Below are positions 24,501 to 32,267 of a stretch of DNA of 64,000 bases, one piece after another. Origin of the DNA: Cupriavidus neocaledonicus (lineage in GTDB: Bacteria > Pseudomonadota > Gammaproteobacteria > Burkholderiales > Burkholderiaceae); contig NZ_AQUR01000107.1 of NCBI RefSeq assembly GCF_000372525.1, forward strand, positions 525,427-589,426, in the 5' to 3' direction. Numbering within the stretch: the first letter of the stretch is position 1; each line of letters opens with the position of its first letter. Below the pieces are notes generated by a model. It saw nothing but the letters and a program-made list of their open reading frames with translations. It searched no databases and was not told the DNA's origin. A program made the position numbers and the translations under genes.

Positions 24501-24944
24501 CTTGAGCTGGAACTGACCGAAAGCATGGTCATGCGCGATGCCGAGCAGGCTTCGAACTGGTTGTCGCGCCTGAAGCGAACCGGCGTGCGCCTGGCCATCG
24601 ACGACTTCGGTACCGGCTATTCATCGCTCGCCTACCTGAGCCGCTTCCCGATCGATACGGTCAAGATCGACCGCAGCTTTGTCCGCTATGTCCCCGAAAG
24701 CCGCAGCGACACGCAGATCACCAGCGCGGTGATCGGCCTGGGCCACCGGCTCGGCCTCGAGGTCGTCGCCGAGGGCGTGGAGAACGAGGCCCAGCTTGAA
24801 TTCCTGCGCCGCGAAGGCTGCGACGAGGTGCAGGGCTACTACTTCAGCCATCCGTTGCCGCCGGCGAAGATCACTGCCTTCCTCGCCAGCCGCATGGAGC
24901 ATGGCCCCGATTTCGCACGGGGCCAGGAACCGATGCGCGCCTGA
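21561..24944 (+). CDS. Membrane-bound CHASE-PAS-GAF-GGDEF-EAL cyclic-di-GMP protein
   Basis: A 1127-residue protein with GGGGGAG before ATG 21561. Order of parts: transmembrane helix about 20-42; a periplasmic CHASE domain (NLPQRYPGFQTLNYAPYVPA, then YVEPLDTNLPSLGVDMGAEP); a second helix near 357-380; a PAS region from about 405; a GAF-like region about 540-680; a GGDEF domain with intact GGDEF at 765-769; and an EAL domain with EAL at 893-895 and DDFGTGYSS near 1013. Both enzymatic motifs look complete, so it may be bifunctional, with the balance set by the CHASE/PAS/GAF inputs. It is followed 68 bp downstream by the AAYCAR-repeat gene. It would set c-di-GMP levels in response to a periplasmic signal. 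Confidence 0.93.
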   Translation: MLRQVLARMPSPLGRLGSRSITAGTVLLGALTTAVVYAFCTDLLERDVRLRFENDTGDVVQQIDTRIRLYTDVLVTMQALFGASDHVSRSEFRDFVVGLNLPQRYPGFQTLNYAPYVPAPEIDAFVDRQRNDPILREAGVTFTLRPPGQRPGYFVLTYVEPLDTNLPSLGVDMGAEPRRLAALERARDTGQSVSSGRLIFSDARNPHVGIALRLPVYRRALNLDSVEARRAAYVGSVGAGIRVADLLKDLVSNQNLRPIRFRVHDAGDVAAPADALSAGNLLYDSRTGLATPRPGRATEGRAAPRAGTPADAAADTPAASAASRDDLTKSVERDFGGRRWIIAFAADSRAIGGPQRYLPTLVIISGMIITVLLGWLAYALSSSRARAVAVADQMTHSLRESQAALAEAQQIAQLGDWRIDLGKDVAHFSREMGRLLGWRGHRPSPDTLFQAIESSHRAVLRERMEKAVRDRQPFELECPYRSQRGRRGWLHLICHAQGPAGNSTALRGTAQDISQRKSAEQARAQEHQIALHLATADSEAEVLEDIVHTLLEGMEWEAGAFWPSDDGHGNKLPQVRLSRAKALESWLAARPARAAGAPAIAAPQWYAGLHDVARHAQAGWLASGGIRTVFAFPLSRGHVTLGVVELYSRTRRAADVHALAMAGGIASQTGHFLLRRQAEENLRFIANHDSLTGLPNRLMFKAEFEKALARARAGGQALHVIFVDLDEFKVVNDTIGHNAGDAVLREMAERLRQGLPEVELITRFGGDEFVVLLDPKGDPTLLGRTISQLQAVLTPAFVINESEMRMTASIGISSFPEDGDDWQTLLKHADLAMYGAKQLGKNGYQFYCRGMSTTLQRRIDMESHLHRALENDEFVLYYQPRIALASGTCTAVEALIRWHHPELGLVMPADFIPFAEQSGAIVEIGAWALREACRQNAKWLAQGLPPVRVSVNLSARQFADKALRLTIIDALRQAPLPGNLLELELTESMVMRDAEQASNWLSRLKRTGVRLAIDDFGTGYSSLAYLSRFPIDTVKIDRSFVRYVPESRSDTQITSAVIGLGHRLGLEVVAEGVENEAQLEFLRREGCDEVQGYYFSHPLPPAKITAFLASRMEHGPDFARGQEPMRA

Positions 24945-25012
24945 CCGAAGCCAGGCGCGCCGTCGTGTGGTCGCATTGCAGGCAGTCCAACAAAAAGAGA
25001 GGAAACTGAATC

Positions 25013-25645
25013 ATGCATGAACGTACTGTGCAAGCCATGTGGCAAGACATCGATGCACTCGATTTCTCGAGGATGAAGGCCAAGCTGTTGCACCAGCAGC
25101 ATCAGGACTGGACCCCGGCGTCCCTGGAGCAGGCCGAGGACGGCTACCGCCAGTTCCTGAAGCTGGCCGCGAAGTATCCGGAAACGCCCGCAGTGCCCAG
25201 CGAGCGGGTCGATGCCTTCTGGCACGCCCATATCCTGGACACCCGGCGCTATGCCGACGACTGCGTGCGCATCTTCGGCCGTGTCCTGCATCACGATCCC
25301 TACGTTGGCATCGACGGCCCGGAAGACGAGGCGCGCCTGCTGGCAATGGCCGCCTCGAGCGATGCGCTCAACCTTCGCGAGTTCGGCAGCCCGCTTACCT
25401 CGGCGGCCTACTGCGCGCGCGCGGCAACGGACAACGCCGCGTATTGCGCGCGCATGAGCGAAAAGAAGGACGCCGCTTATTGCGCCCGGCTGGCTGAAAG
25501 TACGGCTGCCGCCTACTGTGCCCGCGTGGCGACGGACGCGGCCGCCTATTGCGCACGGGAAGCGGAAAGCGGGCTGGGACAAGTGCACCCGGTCACGACG
25601 AGGCCCGCCTATTGCGCGGTGACTTCGCCGCGGAGTGTTGCATGA
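25013..25645 (+). CDS. GRDP-like protein with a C-terminal AAYCAR repeat array
   Basis: A 210-residue protein from ATG 25013 (AAAGAGAGGAAAC upstream). Residues 1-125 resemble the glycine-rich-domain-containing-protein-like family, with VDAFWHAHILDTRRY at 66-80. Residues 131-203 hold five copies of AAYCAR, at 131, 142, 154, 166 and 177, spaced by five or six variable polar residues, and a final PAYCAV at 198. All six units keep Tyr-Cys-Ala. No signal peptide is visible. Regular Cys-bearing tails of this kind occur in multi-core RiPP precursors and in metal-binding or crosslinked proteins, but no maturase or exporter gene is adjacent, so the function is open. A perfect terminator follows at 25744. 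Confidence 0.82.
   Translation: MHERTVQAMWQDIDALDFSRMKAKLLHQQHQDWTPASLEQAEDGYRQFLKLAAKYPETPAVPSERVDAFWHAHILDTRRYADDCVRIFGRVLHHDPYVGIDGPEDEARLLAMAASSDALNLREFGSPLTSAAYCARAATDNAAYCARMSEKKDAAYCARLAESTAAAYCARVATDAAAYCAREAESGLGQVHPVTTRPAYCAVTSPRSVA
25403..25621 (+). repeat. AAYCAR coding repeat array (six units)
   Basis: In-frame units of 33-36 bp, each encoding Ala-Ala-Tyr-Cys-Ala-Arg plus a variable linker (AATDN, MSEKKD, LAESTA, VATDA). A longer linker precedes the last, altered unit PAYCAV. Codon choice differs between units (TAC/TAT, CGC/CGG), so the array is not a recent slippage product and the peptide motif has been kept by selection. Confidence 0.85.
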
Positions 25646-25743
25646 CTTCGGATCAAGAAGGCACCCATCGCGTTTAGCCCGGGTGCTGGCGACACTGGGT
25701 ACAAACCTGCGGATCGCTCCCCGTTATCTGTCAGGTGCTTGTG

Positions 25744-25771
25744 AATGCGCGGCTCTGCCGCGCATTTTTTT
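25744..25771 (+). terminator. Rho-independent terminator after the AAYCAR gene
   Basis: Nine-bp stem AATGCGCGG / CCGCGCATT, loop CTCTG, followed directly by a run of T. It lies 98 bp after the stop at 25645 and just before the convergent cupin gene ends (25792). Confidence 0.85.
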
Positions 25772-25791
25772 ATCAAAGACACTGAATTTTC

Positions 25792-26217
25792 TCAGACCCA
25801 TTGGTCGTTCTGGACAGTGCGCTCGCTGGCCGCTCCGTCGCCCGTGTTGACGACGCCGCGCGGCTCGATCAGCAGAAGCTTGACTTCTGCGTTGGTACTG
25901 GGCTTATGCTCGACGCCCTTCGGCACTACCGCCATCTGCCCGGCTCTCAGCACGATCGTGCCGTCCCCGCAGGGGCCCGCGCGAACATCGATTCGCAACT
26001 CCCCCTCCAGGACGATGAATGTCTCGTCGGTGTCGGCATGCCGGTGCCATTCGAAATCGCCCTGCAACTTCACTACTTTGAACTGGTAGTCGTTCATCTC
26101 CGCGACGACGCGTGGTTGCCAGTAACCGTCGATCTGCGCGATCTTGCCGAGCAGGTCGATGGTCCGACACTGGCCGCGGTGGGACGCGGCGATGGAAGAA
26201 TTAGGTAATTGGGACAT
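25792..26217 (-). CDS. Cupin domain-containing protein
   Basis: A 141-residue single cupin. The two motifs are present: GDFEWHRHADTDETFIVLEGEL (metal ligands H, H, E in WHRHxxxxE) and GQMAVVPKGVEHKP with the third His. The ATG at 26217 has GGAGAG upstream. It could be a small metal-dependent isomerase or dioxygenase, or a binding protein; nothing decides it. It lies 76 bp downstream of the AraC regulator on the same strand, which may control it. Confidence 0.85.
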   Translation of the reverse strand: MSQLPNSSIAASHRGQCRTIDLLGKIAQIDGYWQPRVVAEMNDYQFKVVKLQGDFEWHRHADTDETFIVLEGELRIDVRAGPCGDGTIVLRAGQMAVVPKGVEHKPSTNAEVKLLLIEPRGVVNTGDGAASERTVQNDQWV

Positions 26218-26293
26218 GGTTCTCTCCGTGCAAGGGTGACGGCTCGAGAATACCTACGCCTTTCGCGGTCGTATTGAACGATCGTGGGTGCTT

Positions 26294-27121
26294 TCAGTCT
26301 CGCCGGACGGCACGAGCGACCCGCAGCCAGCGCCCGGGAGTCAATCCGAAAGTCCTGGAGAAATGCCGGGTCATGTGGCTCTGGTCGGCGAAGCCCGCCG
26401 CCGCAGCCGCGTCAGCCAGGGACCTCCCTGCGAGCAGCATGTGACGTACCGCATCGAGGCGGCGCATCGTCAGGTAGCGATATGGGCTGGTGCCATAGAA
26501 CATGCGGAAATCGTTGGACAGGCTCCAGCGATCGCGGCCGGTCGCCGCTTCGAGCTCGTCGAGCGTGACCACACGCGTGCAATTCGCATGCAGAAACTCG
26601 CGTGCGCGCCGCGCCGCAAGGAAGTCACCCCTGGAATGTCGCGCGGGCGAACCGGCGACGGCGGCAAGCGCCCTGGCCAGATCGGTCAGCGCATCGCTCT
26701 GTTCGAGCGGCTCGAGCGGCAAGCTGACATGCTGCAGCAAGGTCGCGGTTGCCGCCGCAAGGCGCGGATCGGTCGTCACGCCGCCCTCGAGGAACGGCAG
26801 CGCGCGTCCGCCGAGTACATTCTGGATGAGCACGGGCTCGACGTAGATCATCCGGTACCGGAATCCTTCGTCGGTGCCCGCCTGACCATCGTGCGGCTCA
26901 TCCGGATGAAGCACGATGGTGTTGCCTGGCAGGCTGTTTCGCAGGTTGCGCCGGTAGCTAAAACTCTGAACGCCGGCGAGTGTGCGGCCAATGGCATAGG
27001 TGTCGTGGCGGTGCATGGCATACGCCTTGCCATGGAACCACGCTTCAATACGCTCGAGGCCTGCGGTCGGCCTTGCGTGCCGCACCCAGTCGGGGCATGT
27101 GATGGGGGCTTGTTGCTTCAT
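26294..27121 (-). CDS. AraC-family transcriptional regulator
   Basis: A 275-residue protein from ATG 27121, reading MKQQAPITCPDWVRHARPTA. The N-terminal part is a cupin-like AraC ligand domain (AWFHGKAYAMHRHDTYAIGR, then HPDEPHDGQAG). The C-terminal 100 residues hold two HTH motifs (VVTLDELEAATGRDRWSLSN and SLADAAAAAGFADQSHMTRH) and the conserved FSRTFGLTPGRWL. It likely regulates the cupin gene downstream or itself; the effector is unknown. A longer in-frame start at 27301 adds 60 residues with no family resemblance and is not adopted. Confidence 0.9.
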   Translation of the reverse strand: MKQQAPITCPDWVRHARPTAGLERIEAWFHGKAYAMHRHDTYAIGRTLAGVQSFSYRRNLRNSLPGNTIVLHPDEPHDGQAGTDEGFRYRMIYVEPVLIQNVLGGRALPFLEGGVTTDPRLAAATATLLQHVSLPLEPLEQSDALTDLARALAAVAGSPARHSRGDFLAARRAREFLHANCTRVVTLDELEAATGRDRWSLSNDFRMFYGTSPYRYLTMRRLDAVRHMLLAGRSLADAAAAAGFADQSHMTRHFSRTFGLTPGRWLRVARAVRRD

Positions 27122-27551
27122 GTGTATCTGCCCGTAGCGTTGAATCTCTGTCGCAAGAATTCTCAGTTGGCGTACGCAGCATATGTCTGCCCAGGATTTT
27201 CGCACGGAACGGCATATTCCAACGGGCTCGTAGAAATCAGGAGTCTGTTGAGTAAGCCGGTCCAGGAAGAACCTGCAACTGTGCTTGGCGTTGGGCCGCA
27301 CCCGGACATGAAGCGTCGTTCGCCTTCAACGACGCATGGACGTTCGTGCGTCCGCTTCGCTCAAGCAACAGACCCTTGATCGCAATCGCTTCTGTGGTCT
27401 CTGTCGCCTCTGTGGCACTTCGACACGCCTTCGTGCCGCGCCTCCGACATATATACAAAAAAAGTGTCAATGACTAACCAATAATATATTGGACGTGATC
27501 TAACTGCGGCCATATTCTCCAGCAGACCCAACCACGGGCGTGGAATTGACC
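27122..27551. other. Promoter region upstream of the livGFHM operon
   Basis: 430 bp with no credible gene. The AT-rich stretch 27450-27495 contains ATATATTGGAC (27484-27494), shared with the LysR/GH88 promoter. A run of imperfect 9-bp units (CTCTGTGG/CTCTGTCG) is near 27390-27416. The left part of the region is ordinary non-coding DNA. Confidence 0.4.
27484..27494 (+). promoter_or_regulatory. ATATATTGGAC motif upstream of livGFHM (copy 1)
   Basis: The 11-mer ATATATTGGAC lies 57 bp before the livG start, at the edge of the palindrome CCAATAATATATTGG (27479-27493). The identical 11-mer lies between the LysR gene and the GH88 operon (33474-33484). In DNA this GC-rich such an AT-rich match is unlikely by chance, so a shared regulator site, perhaps for the LysR protein, is likely. 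Confidence 0.5.
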
Positions 27552-28331
27552 ATGGCAAGCAATCTCATTCTTGAAACCGTCGGACTGAGGAAGGAGTTCA
27601 AGGGATTCGTCGCCGTAAACGACGTCAGTCTCAAGGTCAGGCGCGGGCACATCCACGCGCTGATTGGTCCGAACGGTGCAGGCAAGACCACCTGCTTCAA
27701 CCTCCTTACCAAGTTCCTGGATCCCACGCGCGGCACCATACGGTTCAACGGTGCCGAGATCACCGGCGAGAAGCCGGCGCAGGTCGCACGCAGGGGCGTG
27801 GTGCGCTCCTTCCAGATCTCGGCGGTGTTTCCGCACCTGACCGTGCTCGAGAACGTACGTATCCCGCTGCAGCGCAGGCTCGGGATTTCCTTCCAGTTCT
27901 GGCGCTCGCCGAAAGTCCTCGCATCGCTCGATGACCGGGCCATGGCATTGCTCGCCGACGTCGGACTGGAGGACTTCGCCGACATGACGACCGCCGAGAT
28001 GCCGTACGGCCGCAAGCGCGCGCTGGAAATCGCCACCACGCTGGCCCTCGACCCCGAGCTGATGCTGCTCGACGAGCCCACGCAGGGCATGGGCCACGAA
28101 GACGTTGACCGCGTCATGCAGCTCATCAAGAAGGTCTCGGCCAACCGCAGCATCCTGATGGTGGAGCACAACATGAAAGTGGTGTCCGGCATCTGCGACG
28201 CCATCACGGTGCTGGCGCGCGGCAGCGTGCTGGCCGAGGGCACATACGCGGAAGTCTCCGCCAACCCGCAGGTCATCGAGGCCTATATGGGCAGCGCTGA
28301 TGCCGCGCTCGCTGCGCCGGGAGGGCATTGA
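27552..28331 (+). CDS. Branched-chain-type ABC transporter ATP-binding protein (LivG family)
   Basis: A 259-residue ATPase from ATG 27552, with Walker A GPNGAGKTT at residues 39-47, Q-loop region SFQISAVFPHLTVLENV, signature MPYGRKRALEIAT (a LivG-type variant of LSGGQ), and Walker B LMLLDEPTQGMG. It is the first of two ATPases of a five-gene importer, ending 2 bp before the livF ATG. A GTG four codons upstream is an alternative start. It would energise uptake of a carboxylate or amino-acid-like compound by the LivH/LivM permeases. Confidence 0.93.
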   Translation: MASNLILETVGLRKEFKGFVAVNDVSLKVRRGHIHALIGPNGAGKTTCFNLLTKFLDPTRGTIRFNGAEITGEKPAQVARRGVVRSFQISAVFPHLTVLENVRIPLQRRLGISFQFWRSPKVLASLDDRAMALLADVGLEDFADMTTAEMPYGRKRALEIATTLALDPELMLLDEPTQGMGHEDVDRVMQLIKKVSANRSILMVEHNMKVVSGICDAITVLARGSVLAEGTYAEVSANPQVIEAYMGSADAALAAPGGH

Positions 28332-28333
28332 TC

Positions 28334-29038
28334 ATGGCGACGGAATACCTGCGGGTCACCGACCTCCATGCCTTCTACGGCGAATCGCACATCCTGCACG
28401 GCATCGACTTGCTGGTGAACGAGGGAGAGTGCGTGACCCTGCTCGGCCGCAACGGTGCAGGCCGTACCACCACCCTGCGCGCCATCATGGGCCTGACGGG
28501 GCGTCGCGCCGGCTCGGTCATGATCGACGGCCGCGAGGCAATCGGCATGCCGGCCCATCGCATCGCGCGTCTCGGCGTCGGCTTTTGCCCGGAGGAGCGG
28601 GCGATTTATTCCAGCCTCTCGTGCGAGGAGAACCTCCTGCTGCCGCCGCAGGTGGGTGGCGGCGGGATGAGCCTCGACGAGATCTACGCGATGTTCCCCA
28701 ACCTCCACGAGCGGCGGCATAGCCAGGGCACACGGCTCTCGGGCGGCGAGCAACAGATGCTGGCGATGGCGCGCATCCTGCGCACTGGGGCGCGGTTGCT
28801 GCTGCTGGACGAAATCTCCGAGGGACTGGCGCCGGTGATCGTGCAGAAGCTCGCCGAGGTCATCCGCGACCTCAAGGCGAAGGGCTACACGATCGTGCTG
28901 GTGGAGCAGAACTTCCGGTTCGCCGCGCCGCTGGCCGACCGCATGTACGTGGTGGAGCACGGCCAAATCGCCGCGCAGATCCACCAGCACGAGATTCACG
29001 AGAAGCAGCACCTGCTCCAGGAACTCCTGGGTGTCTGA
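28334..29038 (+). CDS. Branched-chain-type ABC transporter ATP-binding protein (LivF family), Walker A lysine replaced
   Basis: A 234-residue LivF-type ATPase from ATG 28334 (GGGAGGG upstream). Signature LSGGEQQMLAMARIL and Walker B LLLLDEISEGL are normal. Walker A reads GRNGAGRTT with Arg44 (CGT codon at 28463) where a Lys is expected, so the phosphate-binding Lys is lost at one of the two nucleotide sites. Some LivF-like proteins may carry this as a lineage trait. If functional, the importer would hydrolyse ATP asymmetrically with LivG as the active site. Lies between livG and livH in the operon. Confidence 0.92.
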   Translation: MATEYLRVTDLHAFYGESHILHGIDLLVNEGECVTLLGRNGAGRTTTLRAIMGLTGRRAGSVMIDGREAIGMPAHRIARLGVGFCPEERAIYSSLSCEENLLLPPQVGGGGMSLDEIYAMFPNLHERRHSQGTRLSGGEQQMLAMARILRTGARLLLLDEISEGLAPVIVQKLAEVIRDLKAKGYTIVLVEQNFRFAAPLADRMYVVEHGQIAAQIHQHEIHEKQHLLQELLGV

Positions 29039-29059
29039 GACCGCTGCGGAGGAGACAAC

Positions 29060-29947
29060 ATGACAACGATTCTGGGAGTCCCGCTACAGGCGCTGTTGGG
29101 GCAACTCGTACTCGGGCTGGTAAACGGCTCGTTCTACGCGATTCTCAGCCTCGGACTTGCCGTGATCTTCGGCATGCTCAACATCATCAACTTTGCCCAC
29201 GGCGCGATGTTCATGGTGGGCGCATTCGTCGCCTGGGCGGGCCTGGAGTATCTCGGCGTCAGCTACTGGTGGTCGCTGCTGGCGGCGCCGGTGCTGGTAG
29301 GGCTGATGGGTATCGCCATCGAGCGCGGCCTGCTGCGCTGGCTGTACAAGCTCGACCACCTGTACGGGCTGCTGCTGACCTTCGGGCTGGCGCTCATTAT
29401 CGAAGGCCTGTTCCGCTTCCAGTTCGGCGTCTCGGGGCAGCCCTATTCGATTCCCGACGAGGTCGCCGGCGCCTTCAACCTCGGCTTCATGATCCTGCCG
29501 AAATACCGCGCGTGGGTCATCGGCGGCTCGCTCGCAGTGTGCCTGCTGACCTGGTTCACGATCGAGAAGACCCGCCTCGGCGCCTACCTGCGCGCCGCCA
29601 CCGAGAACCCAAGCATTACCCAAGCCTTCGGCATCAACGTGCCGGTGATGGTGATGATGACCTATGCCTTCGGCGTGGGCCTGGCCGGGCTGGCCGGCGT
29701 GCTGGCAGCACCGACGGGGCAATTAAGTCCGCTGATGGGGTCGAACCTGATCATCGTGGTGTTCGCGGTGGTGGTGATCGGCGGCATGGGTTCCATCCTT
29801 GGCGCGATCGTCGCCGGCCTGGGACTGGGCGTGATCGAAGGACTGACCAAGGTGTTTTATCCGGAGGCGTCGGCCACGGTGGTTTTCGTGATCATGGTCA
29901 TCGTACTGATGGTTCGGCCGGCAGGCCTGTTTGGCAAGGAAACGTGA
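29060..29947 (+). CDS. Branched-chain-type ABC transporter permease (LivH family)
   Basis: A 295-residue inner-membrane protein with about eight predicted helices. It opens with LGLVNGSFYAILSLGLAVIF, contains GMLNIINFAHGAMFMVGAF, the typical LivH motif, and near the C-terminus VVVIGGMGSILGAIVAGLGL. ATG 29060 follows GGAGGAGAC. Partner of LivM in the translocation pore. The eight-base gap to livM means tight coupling. Confidence 0.92.
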   Translation: MTTILGVPLQALLGQLVLGLVNGSFYAILSLGLAVIFGMLNIINFAHGAMFMVGAFVAWAGLEYLGVSYWWSLLAAPVLVGLMGIAIERGLLRWLYKLDHLYGLLLTFGLALIIEGLFRFQFGVSGQPYSIPDEVAGAFNLGFMILPKYRAWVIGGSLAVCLLTWFTIEKTRLGAYLRAATENPSITQAFGINVPVMVMMTYAFGVGLAGLAGVLAAPTGQLSPLMGSNLIIVVFAVVVIGGMGSILGAIVAGLGLGVIEGLTKVFYPEASATVVFVIMVIVLMVRPAGLFGKET

Positions 29948-29955
29948 GGTCGAAT

Positions 29956-30990
29956 ATGAAAATGAGGAATCTTGGCTACGGCGTCCTGCTGCTGGGTGCG
30001 CTGGCGGCCCCGGCCGCGCTCTATCCGGTGATGCTGATGAAGGTGCTGTGCTTCGCCTTGTTCGCCTGTGCCTTCAACCTGCTGCTCGGCTATACCGGCC
30101 TGCTCTCGTTCGGCCATGCGGCGTTCCTGGGCACGGCGGCCTATATATCGGGCTATGGCATGAAGACCTGGGGGCTCACCCCGGAACTCGGCCTGCTGCT
30201 CGGCACGGCCGTCTCGGCTGCCGCGGGCTTTGTCGTCGGGGCGCTCGCTATTCGCCGACAGGGCATCTACTTCGCGATGATCACGCTTGCCTTGGCACAG
30301 ATGTTGTATTTCCTGTTCCTGCAGGCGCCGTTCACCGGCGGCGAGGATGGCATGCAGGCCATTCCGCGAGGCAGGCTGTTCGGCCTGATCGACCTGGCGT
30401 CGGACCTGCGCATGTACTACTTCGTGCTGGCGATCTTCCTGTTCACCTTCTGGCTGATCCACCGCATCATCCATTCGCCTTTCGGCCAGATCCTGAAGGC
30501 GATCCGCGAGAACGAGGCGCGCACCACATCGCTGGGCTATGACGTCGCGCGCTACAAGCTGCTGGCCTTCGTCCTCTCGGCGGGCCTGGCCGGCCTTGCC
30601 GGGGCCACCAAGACCCTGGTCTTTCAGTTTGCCACGCTGACCGACGCGCACTGGCACACCTCCGGCGAAGTCGTGCTGATGACGCTGTTGGGCGGCCTTG
30701 GCACTGCCTTCGGCCCGGTGGTGGGCGCTGGCATCGTGGTTGCCATCCAGAGCGCCTTGGCGGACAAGGTCGGTTCCATGATCACCGTGATCATGGGGAG
30801 CATCTTCGTCGTGTGCGTGCTGGCGTTCCGCCGCGGCATCGTCGGCGAGTTGAACGCGTTGTGCCAGAACATCGTGGGCAAGCGCCGCGGCCGGCCCGCA
30901 CCGCGCCACGCTGCCGTGCCGGCACCAAGTCATGACGAAGCCCCCGCCGGAGCAGGCATACATGCCCGGCGCGTGGAAGGAAAGGCATGA
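29956..30990 (+). CDS. Branched-chain-type ABC transporter permease (LivM family)
   Basis: A 344-residue membrane protein from ATG 29956, with the LivM hallmarks CAFNLLLGYTGLLSFGHAAF, then KAIRENEARTTSLGYDVARY and LLGGLGTAFGPVVGAGIVV. The last 35 residues are a hydrophilic tail (KRRGRPAPRHAAVPAPSHDE) beyond the usual end. It forms the pore with LivH. 56 bp separate it from the binding protein gene. Confidence 0.92.
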   Translation: MKMRNLGYGVLLLGALAAPAALYPVMLMKVLCFALFACAFNLLLGYTGLLSFGHAAFLGTAAYISGYGMKTWGLTPELGLLLGTAVSAAAGFVVGALAIRRQGIYFAMITLALAQMLYFLFLQAPFTGGEDGMQAIPRGRLFGLIDLASDLRMYYFVLAIFLFTFWLIHRIIHSPFGQILKAIRENEARTTSLGYDVARYKLLAFVLSAGLAGLAGATKTLVFQFATLTDAHWHTSGEVVLMTLLGGLGTAFGPVVGAGIVVAIQSALADKVGSMITVIMGSIFVVCVLAFRRGIVGELNALCQNIVGKRRGRPAPRHAAVPAPSHDEAPAGAGIHARRVEGKA

Positions 30991-31046
30991 AATCGAGCCC
31001 TGAACGGAACACCCCATAAATATCCCCACAGTAGAGGAGACACAGG

Positions 31047-32267
31047 ATGAACAATCGCATCAAGCTACTTTCGCTCGCCGCGCTGCTGGCGGCCTCGACG
31101 GCGCAGGCCGAGATCACGGACGGCGTGGTCCGGATCGGCGTGCTCAACGATCAGAGCGGCGTTTATGCCGGGCTGGCCGGTCCCGGTTCGGTCTGGGCCG
31201 CGAAGAAGGCGGTCCAGGACTTTGCACCTGAAACGCATGGTCTGAAGGTGGAGATCGTGGCCGCCGACCACCAGAATAAGCCGGACGTCGGGGCAAGCAT
31301 CGCCCGCCGCTGGTTCGACGTGGACAAGGTGGACGCTATCGTCGACGTGCCGACCTCGTCGGTCGTCCTTGCGGTCAACCAGGTGGCCAAGGAGAAAAAC
31401 AAGGTGATGATTGTCACCGGCGGCGGCACCTCCGACCTCACCGGCAAGGCCTGCACGCCCAATGCCATCCACTGGGCCTACGACACGTGGGCACTGGCGA
31501 ACGGGACTGGCAAGGCGGTTGTCAAGTCGGGGGGCAAGAGTTGGTTCTTCGTGACTGCTGACTACGCCTTCGGCCACTCGCTCGAACGCGACACCGAGGC
31601 CGTTGTCGTCAAGAACGGCGGCAAGGTCCTCGGCAAGGTCCGGCATCCTTTCCCAGGCAACGATTTCTCCTCCTACCTGCTTCAGGCTCAGGCCTCGAAG
31701 GCGCAGGTCGTGGGCCTGGCCAACGCCGGGGGCGACACCATCGGCGCGGTCAAGCAGGCCGCCGAGTTCGGCGTGAACGCCGGCGGTCAGAAGCTGGCAG
31801 GCCTGCTCGTCTTCAGCAGCGACGTCCAGGCGCTCGGCCTCAAGGCTGCACAGGGCCTGTTGCTGAGCGAGACCTGGTATTGGGATATGACCGACGAGAA
31901 CCGCAAGTTTGGCAAGGAATTCGCCGCTGCCAACAACGGCAAGTTCCCGACCATGGCGCAGGCCGGTACGTACTCGGCTGTGATCCACTACCTGAAGGCA
32001 GTGGCGGCGATGAAGGCGGATGGCGACGGCGGCACCGTGGTAGCGAAGATGAAGGCGATGCCCACCGACGACAAGCTGTTCGGCAAGGGCAGCATTCGTG
32101 AAGACGGCCGGAAGATCCACCCGCTCTATCTGTTCGAGGTGAAGAAGCCGTCGGAATCGAAGTATGCGGGCGACTTCTACAAGCTCATCGCCTCCATTCC
32201 CGCCAACGAGGCGTTCCGGCCGATGGAAGAAGGTAGCTGCCCGCTGGTCGGGAAGAAGACGTCATGA
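31047..32267 (+). CDS. ABC transporter substrate-binding protein (branched-chain amino acid/urea type)
   Basis: A 406-residue periplasmic protein with a signal peptide: MNNRIKLLSLAALLAASTAQ ending in AQA, cleavage probably before EITDG. It has the periplasmic-binding fold typical of HAAT receptors: VRIGVLNDQSGVYAGLAGPG, then VDAIVDVPTSSVVLAVNQVA and SWFFVTADYAFGHSLERD. Substrate specificity cannot be read. As in other catabolic liv-like sets, the ligand is more likely an aromatic or other organic acid processed by the 33600-40790 operon than an amino acid (inference). ATG 31047 has AGAGGAGAC upstream. Confidence 0.92.
   Translation: MNNRIKLLSLAALLAASTAQAEITDGVVRIGVLNDQSGVYAGLAGPGSVWAAKKAVQDFAPETHGLKVEIVAADHQNKPDVGASIARRWFDVDKVDAIVDVPTSSVVLAVNQVAKEKNKVMIVTGGGTSDLTGKACTPNAIHWAYDTWALANGTGKAVVKSGGKSWFFVTADYAFGHSLERDTEAVVVKNGGKVLGKVRHPFPGNDFSSYLLQAQASKAQVVGLANAGGDTIGAVKQAAEFGVNAGGQKLAGLLVFSSDVQALGLKAAQGLLLSETWYWDMTDENRKFGKEFAAANNGKFPTMAQAGTYSAVIHYLKAVAAMKADGDGGTVVAKMKAMPTDDKLFGKGSIREDGRKIHPLYLFEVKKPSESKYAGDFYKLIASIPANEAFRPMEEGSCPLVGKKTS

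Noticed and set aside
25013..25645. Full RiPP gene cluster around the AAYCAR gene
   Set aside because: No radical SAM, YcaO, lanthipeptide, protease or dedicated exporter gene is near. Kept only as a hypothesis about the repeat.
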